Shown in pieces: positions 1 through 7,274 of a stretch of DNA of 21,139 bases (positions within the stretch are counted from its first letter, which is position 1; each line of letters begins with the position of its first letter). The translations under genes were made by a program, and so were the position numbers. The notes beneath the pieces were generated by a model. That model saw only the letters and a list, made by a program, of their open reading frames with translations, made no database searches and was not told where the DNA came from. The DNA comes from JACKOD01 sp041591635 (GTDB taxonomy: Bacteria; Pseudomonadota; Gammaproteobacteria; Pseudomonadales; Oleiphilaceae): contig JBFHRO010000029.1 in NCBI GenBank assembly GCA_041591635.1, positions 1 through 21,139 on the forward strand, given 5' to 3'.

Positions 1-708
1 AAGTGGCTGCAGAAGTTGGGCGCCCCGCTGGCAACCAAAGCCGCCAGTTATATTTTCCAGGCAGAAAAAAGCGTACCTGAGCGTTTGCAATTCTATAACT
101 TTCTGCACCAGAACAAGCCCGAAAGCGTATTTACACAAGCATTTCTCGACTCGGTTGATCCGCAACAACCTGATTGGCAATATAAGGCTCGGTGGGACGA
201 AGTAACGGCCCCGCTCGTTGACAGAATGCTGTATCTCGACTGGAAATTCACCCTGGCCGACAACGACCTGGTCAAGGTGAACAACATGACTGCAATGGCA
301 GGCATCGAGGTTCGCTATCCCTTGCTGGGCGAGACCTTGCTCAAATCAGCGCAGTCCATTCCGGCGCAAATAAAACTGCCCGGCACAAAGCTGCGGCACT
401 TTTACAAGTATGCACTTACCGGTGTTCTCCCCCATGAAACCATTACAAAAACCAAGCACGGCTTCGGTCTGCCCTTTGGGCAGTGGCTGGTGAATGATAT
501 CAACCTCAAGACATTGGCCTCCCGGTCACTCGAGGCACTCAAGGCACGCAACATCTTTCACCCCGACTTTATTGATATGGCTGAACGCAAATGCCACGAA
601 GTTCACGCGTCCTACTACGGTGAACTGGTTTGGGTCATGATGATGCTAGAGCTTTGGCTTGCGAGTCACGAAGGCGACGCAGGCCAGGAAAAGGTTGGCT
701 TGGCATAG
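1..708 (+). CDS. Asparagine-synthase-like amidotransferase, C-terminal part (5' end outside window)
   Basis: The reading frame is open from base 1 and gives 235 codons to a TAG at 706-708, so the gene begins upstream of the window; the TTG at 16 is not a credible start. What is visible is the end of the ATP-dependent synthetase domain of the AsnB family. It shows a NDLVKVNNMTAMAGIEVRYPLLG segment (the family's LxKVDRxSMAxxLEVRxPxLD block), a basic segment before the ILPxE-like VLPHE, and KHGFGLPFGQWL, the family's K-GFG-P-WL block. The glutaminase domain and PP-loop would lie upstream and cannot be checked. In polysaccharide loci such enzymes are thought to amidate sugar acids or otherwise transfer nitrogen; the substrate here is unknown. 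It converges on the deacetylase gene and overlaps it tail to tail by 43 bp. It is distinct from the complete amidotransferase at 8523-10430. Confidence 0.85.
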   Translation, partial: KWLQKLGAPLATKAASYIFQAEKSVPERLQFYNFLHQNKPESVFTQAFLDSVDPQQPDWQYKARWDEVTAPLVDRMLYLDWKFTLADNDLVKVNNMTAMAGIEVRYPLLGETLLKSAQSIPAQIKLPGTKLRHFYKYALTGVLPHETITKTKHGFGLPFGQWLVNDINLKTLASRSLEALKARNIFHPDFIDMAERKCHEVHASYYGELVWVMMMLELWLASHEGDAGQEKVGLA

Positions 709-1625
709 TAGTTCAATGCCAACTGTGCCAGGAATCCCCACTTATGCCGCCGCCAGGGCGTATAGCGGGGGAATTCGAACGGATGGGTTTGTGCGGTGCC
801 CGTACCGATACTGGTCGATACCGCAACTGAATAGCCGGCCGCTTCCACCATGGCTCGAATTGCTTGATCGTAGTCCTGATTTGGTTTTCCGTTGGGGTAA
901 GCGAAACAATGGATTGGAGCATCGATGATAGACTCCAACACCTCCTTGTTTCTGTGAATCTGGTACCATGCTTCGTCACGGGAAACCTTGGTCAGAATCG
1001 GGTGTGATAATGTATGTCCGCCAATAACCATGCCGGCATCATGCAAGCTTTTAACTTGAGGCGGAGACATCATTAGTCCTGTTGGCAAGGCATAGCCTTG
1101 AGTCAATGCAAATACTTTTTGTGACCGCTCCTTGAACGGCAGATGGCGAAGTTGTTTGAGCACAGTCAGTGCTGCCGGAAAGCGTTCGACATCCTTTGTA
1201 ATTGAATAGACACCCAAGGATAGGTGACTAAGATCCAGTGTTCCCAAAGAAACCAAACGGAACATTTCCAGCACGGCATCGTTCCACATGATGCCGCCAT
1301 CCAGATAATCGGAGGCGATGAAAAAGGTGGCCGGAATTCGATATCTGTCGAGAATGGGTAAAGCTACGGAAAGATTGTTTTCATAACCATCATCGAAACT
1401 GACCGCAATCGCACCTGCCGGTAATCGATCCTCCAGTGTTGCCAGTATTCCTTCGATCAGATCAACGGGTTGAAAATTCTCGGAAATCCAGTGCATCTGC
1501 TGCTCGAAATGAGTTGCAGTTATTTCGAATGGGCGCATGATGTCTTCACCCGGAAGTACCTGATGATACATCAGTATCGGAAGCTTCTTCCCTTGTGAGA
1601 GTAGCTTGCAGGCTAGGCGGAACAT
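666..1625 (-). CDS. Polysaccharide deacetylase (NodB domain, CE4)
   Basis: A 319-residue protein of the carbohydrate esterase 4 type, which removes acetyl groups from N-acetylated sugars in a metal-dependent reaction. The NodB motifs are clear: SFDDG at residues 76-80 (general base and metal Asp), the metal-binding H204-x3-H208 in GGHTLSHP, and FAYPNG at 241-246. A short MYHQV block near residue 19 is typical of the subgroup found in capsule and exopolysaccharide loci. No signal peptide is evident, so its compartment is uncertain. I chose ATG 1625 because an AGGA lies at 1635-1638 with 9 nt spacing; a GTG six bases upstream would be too close to that site. This is the last gene of the minus-strand series, and its last 43 bases lie antisense to the end of the plus-strand amidotransferase. 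It is a different subfamily from the second deacetylase at 15431-16285. Confidence 0.9.
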   Translation of the reverse strand: MFRLACKLLSQGKKLPILMYHQVLPGEDIMRPFEITATHFEQQMHWISENFQPVDLIEGILATLEDRLPAGAIAVSFDDGYENNLSVALPILDRYRIPATFFIASDYLDGGIMWNDAVLEMFRLVSLGTLDLSHLSLGVYSITKDVERFPAALTVLKQLRHLPFKERSQKVFALTQGYALPTGLMMSPPQVKSLHDAGMVIGGHTLSHPILTKVSRDEAWYQIHRNKEVLESIIDAPIHCFAYPNGKPNQDYDQAIRAMVEAAGYSVAVSTSIGTGTAQTHPFEFPRYTPWRRHKWGFLAQLALNYYAKPTFSWPASPS

Positions 1626-1736
1626 AAACACAAATCCTGGTGTGATTTAATGAGCGTTTTTTCCTTGGCAGTCTTACCACCCGCCCTCAACACCACATAT
1701 GCCGCCCAGGATCGGCAGTGGAGAAACCGAGCAAGG

Positions 1737-2831
1737 TTACTTTTCCCTTTGCAATCGAGCTTTAATACGCTTGATCACCGGCTTGAGTGCGTATGCCCAT
1801 GACCAGATAAGGCCGACGGGTCTGGATCTGTTTATGGCAAACAAACCGTACACCTCGCGCTCTTCACTCATCCAGTCCTGCTTGAAAGGATCATCGCCAT
1901 TGAGGAAATCTATCAGGCTTACGCCATCTTCGGTACACACCGCCCTGATCATATTTTCGGTTAATAGCGAACCGACAGAGTATTTCGAGAACTCGGGATC
2001 GTACGCCAGCTTGAAAATGTTGGCAGTGCCTTCCTTCACGATCCAGATTTGCGCACTGGCGGGGCATTGATCCACAAGAATAACACCCAGCCGTAACGAG
2101 CCGTTTTCTGCACAAAGCTGACAGAGCCCTCCAATCAATTCAGGAAAGGGTTCCATTACTTTCCAGCTTTTTTCATAAACTGTCCAGTAGTGTTTTAATC
2201 CCGTCGACACATCATCGGGCGATGAATACATGACAAATTCACAGCCGGCCTTTTCGGCTTTCTTCCTTTGCCGTTTGAGCGTATTGACCAGTTTCACCGG
2301 ACGGGTTTGGAAGTAGGTTTCAAGATCATCGACCGGCTGAACCCAATTAATGGACTGGTGATACCGCTGAACCTGCCAGCGCGGGCTGTTTCGCAACTGG
2401 CTTTCAAACAGGTTCCAGACCGGATCCAGGGCATTGAGTGGCAACAGGTTGATGGCGTCCGAATTTTTGCTCCAATACGAGACTACCGACCCGGCAACTT
2501 CGTCAAGAAACGGACGCGAAGCCAAGTCTTCCCTGCGGGCAATGAGGGTAAAGCGCGGAAAATAGTAGTTGGTTAGTGCGTTGCACTGTTTCGCAACCTT
2601 GTACTCACGACTGATGTCGAGCGGCAAAATGGCACGTATCAATTCGTGTTTGTCACGAATAATCATTATTTGAACCGCGTTTTTGGGCATTCCGGCCAAA
2701 ACGGTCCGCTCATAAAGCACATAAAAGGCGTAACTATTAAATACAGACAAGTGTGTTTGTGCCGTCCAAAATCGGACGGCATCACTTGATAGGGACGAAA
2801 TGGCATCAGCTACTTGAATTATCATTTGCAT
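1737..2831 (-). CDS. GNAT/BioF2-like acyltransferase (CelD/FemAB-related fold)
   Basis: A 364-residue soluble protein that resembles the BioF2-like acetyltransferase family (PF13480), whose members have two GNAT folds and occur in cellulose and exopolysaccharide operons. The second half carries the characteristic signature: a basic stretch TLKRQRKKAEKAG (184-196), IFKLAYDPEFSKYSVGSLL (about 272-290), and IDFLNGDDPFKQDW (307-320). The acyl donor and acceptor cannot be read from the sequence; a sugar-linked acyl or amino-acyl transfer is the inference from context. ATG 2831 directly follows an in-frame stop (TGA-ATG), so no longer start is possible; ATG 2825 is an alternative. No strong Shine-Dalgarno is visible. 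It lies 43 nt after the glycosyltransferase stop and 111 nt before the deacetylase start, looser spacing than in the core operon. Confidence 0.8.
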   Translation of the reverse strand: MQMIIQVADAISSLSSDAVRFWTAQTHLSVFNSYAFYVLYERTVLAGMPKNAVQIMIIRDKHELIRAILPLDISREYKVAKQCNALTNYYFPRFTLIARREDLASRPFLDEVAGSVVSYWSKNSDAINLLPLNALDPVWNLFESQLRNSPRWQVQRYHQSINWVQPVDDLETYFQTRPVKLVNTLKRQRKKAEKAGCEFVMYSSPDDVSTGLKHYWTVYEKSWKVMEPFPELIGGLCQLCAENGSLRLGVILVDQCPASAQIWIVKEGTANIFKLAYDPEFSKYSVGSLLTENMIRAVCTEDGVSLIDFLNGDDPFKQDWMSEEREVYGLFAINRSRPVGLIWSWAYALKPVIKRIKARLQREK

Positions 2832-2874
2832 TCATGTTTTGTGGCCCAGGTTGGTGATGATCCCAAAGGGCTGG

Positions 2875-4116
2875 CTAGTTAAAACTGGCGGCTTCCATCA
2901 ATACTTCCTGCAACTTATGTGCGCCGCTCTCCCGGCTGAGATCCGCCACGTCTTTGGCAGAACTCGCGTTATTTGTCGCCAGATCCTCAAGCAGCATGAC
3001 AAGTGCTTCCCTGATTTTGGCGGCATCATTAAGCGGCGCAATCAGGCTTTGCGGGTGGGCAGCCAACAGTTTTCCGGTTTCTCCGGTCATGGATGTCAAG
3101 GCCAGTACTGGCCGGCCGACGCGCAGATATTCATAGGCCTTTGCAGGAATTTGCATGTCACAGTCGTCAGCCTGCAGCAAAAGCAGCATGTCCGCCACGA
3201 ACATTTCCTCAATCGCTTCGCGGTAAGGTATGGATGGAGCAAAATCAACCAGGTCGTCGACCTGTTTTTCGCAGGCCATTTTTTTGAACACATCATCGTG
3301 GCCGGTTGCTCGTAATACCAAAGAGAAGTTTTCGGACGAAACAGTGCCATGCTGTTTCAGCGTCGCCAGTGCTTCAAACAAATGCACGGGATTGCGCTCG
3401 TGCGGATAAATGACCCCTGAATGAAGCAGTATTCGTTTCCCTTTACTTGCTACCCGTGCCGCATCGCGACCAAGCCCTGTAAACATTTCCTCGTCGTAGC
3501 CATTGGGAATCACCAGGCATTTGCCGGTCAGCAATTGCGGATATTTGTTTTGATAGAAGTCTTTGGCTCCATCGGTGACGAAGACAAGTTTGCTCGCATG
3601 TTTCGCGGCCAGTTTTTCGATCCACAAGAAACTTTTACGGACCAGGTTGTTGGCCGGATAGCCCGCTTGTGCCATGGGATCTCTGAAATCGGCAATCCAG
3701 GGTATACCGGTAATCTTGTGCAGCAAGTACCCTACCAGGTGAGCCGAGGCGATGGGATACGTGGAGACAATGACATCAGGGCGATTCCGACGTATTTCTT
3801 TCAGCCCAGCCAGCAAAGCACAAGGTATCCAGCTTTGATAACGATCAGGAATGGCCATCCACTGCGCATATTTTCCTTTGAAGGAAAGGTCGCGTGCGGC
3901 ATCCTTTCCCCACGCCCGGATTACCTTGACCTGTGGCGGAATGAACCTGAGCTGGTTAAGATCATAGCGTGGGTATAGTTTTATATTTGCGGTAAGCACC
4001 GACACCCCCCATCCCCATTGGGTTAGATAGCGAGTGAACGCCAAGGTGCGGTGAACACCAGAGCTGAAGGCAATCGGTGGGTAATGGTATGCAACGAAAA
4101 GAACTTTTCCAGCCAT
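2875..4116 (-). CDS. GT4-type glycosyltransferase
   Basis: A 413-residue GT-B fold glycosyltransferase, presumably adding one sugar to the lipid-linked exopolysaccharide repeat on the cytoplasmic face. The N-terminal half has a group-1-type opening (VLFVAYHYPP at 5-14, then SGVHRT) and WIADFRDPM (140-148). The C-terminal half has VIPNGYD (202-208), LLHSGVIYP, and a QIPAKAYEYLRVGRPVLAL block where other GT4 enzymes have the E-x7-E donor-binding motif. The sugar transferred cannot be predicted. I chose ATG 4116 because AAGGA lies at 4125-4129 with ideal 8-nt spacing; an in-frame GTG at 4134 would place that site inside the coding region. The gene starts 62 nt after the TPR gene stop, the first sizeable gap in the series, so it may open an accessory segment with its own expression level. 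Confidence 0.88.
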   Translation of the reverse strand: MAGKVLFVAYHYPPIAFSSGVHRTLAFTRYLTQWGWGVSVLTANIKLYPRYDLNQLRFIPPQVKVIRAWGKDAARDLSFKGKYAQWMAIPDRYQSWIPCALLAGLKEIRRNRPDVIVSTYPIASAHLVGYLLHKITGIPWIADFRDPMAQAGYPANNLVRKSFLWIEKLAAKHASKLVFVTDGAKDFYQNKYPQLLTGKCLVIPNGYDEEMFTGLGRDAARVASKGKRILLHSGVIYPHERNPVHLFEALATLKQHGTVSSENFSLVLRATGHDDVFKKMACEKQVDDLVDFAPSIPYREAIEEMFVADMLLLLQADDCDMQIPAKAYEYLRVGRPVLALTSMTGETGKLLAAHPQSLIAPLNDAAKIREALVMLLEDLATNNASSAKDVADLSRESGAHKLQEVLMEAASFN

Positions 4117-4124
4117 CAAGAGAT

Positions 4125-4129
4125 TCCTT
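4125..4129 (-). promoter_or_regulatory. Ribosome binding site of the glycosyltransferase at 2875-4116
   Basis: AAGGA on the minus strand, 8 nt before ATG 4116. It decides the start against the upstream GTG at 4134, whose coding region would include it. Confidence 0.75.
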
Positions 4130-4178
4130 ACCACATATATCGACTAAAACGTCTTTGCCGCTGACCGGCGAAAAAAGT

Positions 4179-4814
4179 TCAGGGCGAGTTTTTTTGGATT
4201 CGCGCCTGCAATCCCTTAAGGGGATAACCCAATTGCTGCGCCAGCAGCGCTTGTTCCTGCGCCTTCTTCCACTGTTTCATGTCGGCATACAGCAGGCCAA
4301 GATTGTAATGGGTTTCGGCAGCGCCGGCACGGAGCTTGATTGAGGCGAGATATTTTTCTTCGCTTGCCTCCAGCTTGCCGATTTTGTGCAAATAAATACC
4401 GTACAGCAGAAATGAAGTCGCATCCTTGGGTTGTAACGCAATTGCTCGCTCGAGATAACACTGGATTGAGTATATTTGATGCTTGTCGGCGATCTGTTGA
4501 CCTTGTGCCAATTGCAATTTCATCATGGCGTAAAGCGCCCTGTGATGATTTGGAAACGCCCGCAGGGTGTAGTCCAGGTCGGCCGGAACGGTTCCGGAGC
4601 GTCCTTTTTCGAGACGTTCGACTTCATTGGTGAAATGGAATTTTTCGACGATTGGCAGGTTTTCAGTGAAGTGCTGCGGATTGGTATAGTCAAAAGGTCC
4701 ATAAGCGTTGTGCAAAGAGCCGCAGCCGAGGCTATCACTTGCAGCGGCCGGGGCCGCAAATCCAATTGAAAGGCCTACCCAGCCAGCGTAGTGACTGAGA
4801 ATTTTCAAAAACAT
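4179..4814 (-). CDS. Exported TPR protein of unknown function, coupled to the O-ligase
   Basis: A 211-residue protein with a Sec-type signal peptide: MFLKILSHYAGWVGLS, then APAAAS with likely cleavage after Ala25, so the mature protein should be periplasmic. The mature N-terminal segment is Cys-containing and strongly patterned: CGSLHNAYGPFDYTNP (31-46), HFTNEVERLEKG (60-71), DLDYTLRAFPNHHRAL (79-94). I recall this pattern as a conserved family in proteobacteria but know no function. Two or three TPR-like helical hairpins follow (about 115-195), for example ERAIALQPKDATSFLLYGIYLHKIGKLEASEEKY in parts and ETHYNLGLLYADMKQWKKAQEQA in parts. ATG 4814 is chosen because it begins the signal peptide, has AGGGTG just upstream and lies 2 nt after the O-ligase stop; the frame extends 38 codons upstream but that overlaps the O-ligase and would bury the signal sequence. 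Likely a periplasmic scaffold or partner for glycan polymerisation or export. Confidence 0.8.
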   Translation of the reverse strand: MFLKILSHYAGWVGLSIGFAAPAAASDSLGCGSLHNAYGPFDYTNPQHFTENLPIVEKFHFTNEVERLEKGRSGTVPADLDYTLRAFPNHHRALYAMMKLQLAQGQQIADKHQIYSIQCYLERAIALQPKDATSFLLYGIYLHKIGKLEASEEKYLASIKLRAGAAETHYNLGLLYADMKQWKKAQEQALLAQQLGYPLKGLQARIQKNSP

Positions 4815-4816
4815 CT

Positions 4817-6097
4817 TCACCCTGCCCCCCTTGTCCTTTGCCCTGGATCTACTCTTGATGCTGTCTGGTTTTGAACAATGGCACTGGTGACTACCACAAT
4901 ACAAATCAAATGATAGGGCAAATCCCAATATGCCAAGCCAAGAAATGCGCCGCCGGTGGCATAGGCAACCAACGAAACCTGCGTCATTTTCAGCAGGTTT
5001 TCAGCCCATTCCAGGTCTTTATTCTCTTTACAGCGGCGAATGGTTTTAGACGCCAAAAACCAGTTGGAAATATGCATCAGAAGAAAAAGTATCAACCCGG
5101 GAAAACCCAGCTCACCCAATACTTCGAAGTAAATGCTGTGTGCATCATGCACATGCTCAGGAACCGGCGCGTATAAGGCAAACGTCTCCTTGCTCCAAAG
5201 CCGGAAACCTCCTCCTGCAATTCTGTCTCTGGCAATGTTGTATGCCACGTGCCATGAATTGATGCGCCCCATGGCCGAGGCATCCTCTTCGTAGGACTCA
5301 ATGGTATTCATCCGGTCGTACCACTGTTGCGGAATCAATGGAATGATGCCTACCGCGAGAATGGCAGCTGCAAGCCCGATCCTGAATTTATGTTTGCTTT
5401 TCCACCACAGCACGACAGAAGTAGCAAACAACGCCACTAGCGCCCCTCGGGAATAGCTGGCAAGAACAGCCAGCAAACTGCAGGCCATGACAACGACAAA
5501 ACCCCGCTTGATCCATTTGTTTTGATAATAGCCATGCAAGAAATACATCAGGGGGATGACCATGAGCAGCGCCAGCGCCAGCTCATTGTTACCTTCAATA
5601 AAGGATCCTGGAGGCCCCCAGACGCGATAACTGCCGGCCGTTGCGATGGCAAACAGCCCGCCTTTGAACCCGAAGAAACCGATCGAAGCGGTAACAACGA
5701 GCACCAGCAGGATCAGCTTGTCTTTGTCCTGAAACAGGATGAGCGTGAATAGCATCATGACCTGGATTTTCAAAAACCGTACAAGCTCCTCATAGGCATC
5801 ATCCGGAAACCAGGCAAATGCGGTGGTTGCCGCCGCCCAAAGCACAAAGAGCACAAGAAAAACAACCGGTGCCCGTAACGGGGGCGCCTTTTTGTCGGGT
5901 GAAAAAACCATGGCCAGCGCGGTTACTGCGGTTACCAGAAAAGCAATGGGCATGGAGTAGGCAAAGCCCCACGTCATCCGATGCGGATTCATATAGGCGA
6001 CCCAGCTCATCAGCAATGCGCCGACATACGGGTTTTTCAAGGCATACAGGCAGCCGGCAACCACCAAAGTCACAATGAGTAAACTGCGCAAATCCAC
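4817..6097 (-). CDS. Exosortase A-associated O-ligase (Wzy/WaaL-like membrane protein)
   Basis: A 426-residue polytopic inner-membrane protein with about ten or more hydrophobic segments. It has the opening typical of the exosortase A-associated putative O-glycosylation ligase family (I recall TIGR03097): MDLRSLLIV, LKNPYVGALLMSWVAYMNPHR, WGFAYS. A large polar loop around residues 255-325 includes MGRINSWHVAYNIARDR and AGGGFRLWS, and is followed by VHDAHSIYFEVLGELGFPGL, the O-antigen ligase/polymerase (PF04932) signature with its conserved His. The family is thought to transfer glycan from lipid carrier to protein or to polymerise it; the acceptor is not proven. GTG 6097 is chosen because it lies 1 nt after the upstream stop, with GAGG 7 nt before it. 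The stop is 2 nt before the TPR start, so the two are probably translationally coupled. Confidence 0.9.
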   Translation of the reverse strand: MDLRSLLIVTLVVAGCLYALKNPYVGALLMSWVAYMNPHRMTWGFAYSMPIAFLVTAVTALAMVFSPDKKAPPLRAPVVFLVLFVLWAAATTAFAWFPDDAYEELVRFLKIQVMMLFTLILFQDKDKLILLVLVVTASIGFFGFKGGLFAIATAGSYRVWGPPGSFIEGNNELALALLMVIPLMYFLHGYYQNKWIKRGFVVVMACSLLAVLASYSRGALVALFATSVVLWWKSKHKFRIGLAAAILAVGIIPLIPQQWYDRMNTIESYEEDASAMGRINSWHVAYNIARDRIAGGGFRLWSKETFALYAPVPEHVHDAHSIYFEVLGELGFPGLILFLLMHISNWFLASKTIRRCKENKDLEWAENLLKMTQVSLVAYATGGAFLGLAYWDLPYHLICIVVVTSAIVQNQTASRVDPGQRTRGAG

Positions 6098-6098
6098 G

Positions 6099-7274
6099 TT
6101 ACCGCCTCGCTCCTATTGCTTGTGCCATCAGGCGCTTTTGGTTTTGGCTGGTTGCCTGCCAATCGAATTTTTCGGCATGTTTTCTGGCCGACTCCCTGTC
6201 GGGAAGTGCTTGCAGTAACTGCGATAACCGCAGGCTGATCGACTCCAGCGTGCGTTCACACATAACACCTGCATCGGTACCTTCGAGAATTTCCCGTACG
6301 CCGCCTACGTCCGTAGCTACCACAGCTGTGCCGCACGCCATGGCTTCAAGCAATACGTTAGGCCAACCTTCTGTTGCTGACGCCAGAATCAAGACATCTG
6401 CCAACTGATACTGCTCGATCAAGTCGCCTTGATTCAGTCTGCCGGTGAAACTCACTCTGTCGCCCAGATTCAGGCTCGACACCAGCGATTGCAGGTTTGC
6501 CAGCTCCGGCCCATCACCACAGATGACCAACTCTGCCGCAGGAATCGCCCCCATGGCACGAATAACGAGATCATGCCCTTTGAGCGGAATAAGATTCCCC
6601 ACACTGATGACACGTAGTCGGGTGACGCCCCGGGCCTTGCGCAATGCTGCCCGGTCTTTGGACGGGTGAAACTTCACTAAATCCACACCATTGCGCAGTG
6701 TGCTGATGTTTTCACCAGGAACGCCCAGCGCGATCAGCTTTTGCCGTAATGCCTCGCTGACGGTGGCCACATGGGCGGCTTGGCAGGCAGCATCCAGAAT
6801 CATGGCGCGAGGTTTGGCGTGGGTAGCTATCTCGTTGATGTCGGAGCCGCGTGCCGTAATCATTACCGGGCGTTGAAACCAGTTTCCCAGCAGCACTGCG
6901 GCAACCCCGTCGGGATAAAAATAATGGGCATCAATGAGATCAAAATCGAAACCCCGGGCCCGGAGATGTCGCAGCAGGTAACGCAAACGCAGCGCCATCA
7001 AAAACGGCTGAAGTCTCATGCCGAGCCTGGGTATATGCAGGTAACGAGGGTAATACACGGTCACCCCCTGCCGAAGTTCCATCGCAGGCAAACGGGCGGC
7101 GGCAGCGTACTCGGCCGAGATAAATTTCAACAAGGGAAACCAGGGCTTGGGTGAAATGACCAGGGTTTCAATGCCGCCGGTTGCCAATAATGCCTGCAAC
7201 CTGTTTTCCACAAATATTCCGAAGGTGGGCTTCTCTTTGTGCGGATAGAGGTTGGACAGTGTCAGTATTTTCAT
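6099..7274 (-). CDS. GT4 family glycosyltransferase
   Basis: A 391-residue retaining GT-B glycosyltransferase. Visible blocks are KILTLSNLYPHKEKPTFGIFV at the N-terminus (shown in part), IDAHYFYPDG (114-123) and ITARGSDIN (139-147) in the acceptor domain, LRNGVDLVKF (193-202), VGNLIPLKGHD and CGDGPE in the donor domain, and the catalytic E302-x7-E310 in EGWPNVLLEAMACG. It presumably extends the lipid-linked repeat unit in the cytoplasm; the sugar is unknown. Its ATG overlaps the stop of the preceding glycosyltransferase in an ATGA junction at 7271-7274, and its TAA lies 1 nt before the O-ligase GTG. Translation of the three genes is thus probably coupled. Its place between the stp3-type enzyme and the O-ligase is consistent with a late step in repeat-unit assembly. 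Confidence 0.9.
   Translation of the reverse strand: MKILTLSNLYPHKEKPTFGIFVENRLQALLATGGIETLVISPKPWFPLLKFISAEYAAAARLPAMELRQGVTVYYPRYLHIPRLGMRLQPFLMALRLRYLLRHLRARGFDFDLIDAHYFYPDGVAAVLLGNWFQRPVMITARGSDINEIATHAKPRAMILDAACQAAHVATVSEALRQKLIALGVPGENISTLRNGVDLVKFHPSKDRAALRKARGVTRLRVISVGNLIPLKGHDLVIRAMGAIPAAELVICGDGPELANLQSLVSSLNLGDRVSFTGRLNQGDLIEQYQLADVLILASATEGWPNVLLEAMACGTAVVATDVGGVREILEGTDAGVMCERTLESISLRLSQLLQALPDRESARKHAEKFDWQATSQNQKRLMAQAIGARR

Noticed and set aside
3421..3978. 185-codon open frame on the plus strand opposite a glycosyltransferase
   Set aside because: It lies wholly inside the real gene at 2875-4116 on the other strand and has no domain or credible ribosome binding site.
4155..4173. 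Hairpin TTTGCCG-CTGAC-CGGCGAA in the gap after the TPR gene, considered as a terminator
   Set aside because: In the direction of transcription the T-run precedes rather than follows the stem, and the minus-strand RNA has a C-A mismatch, so it does not fit an intrinsic terminator.
4815..4928. 38-codon N-terminal extension of the TPR protein
   Set aside because: It overlaps the O-ligase C-terminus and would bury a clear signal peptide; the ATG at 4814 follows the O-ligase stop by 2 nt.
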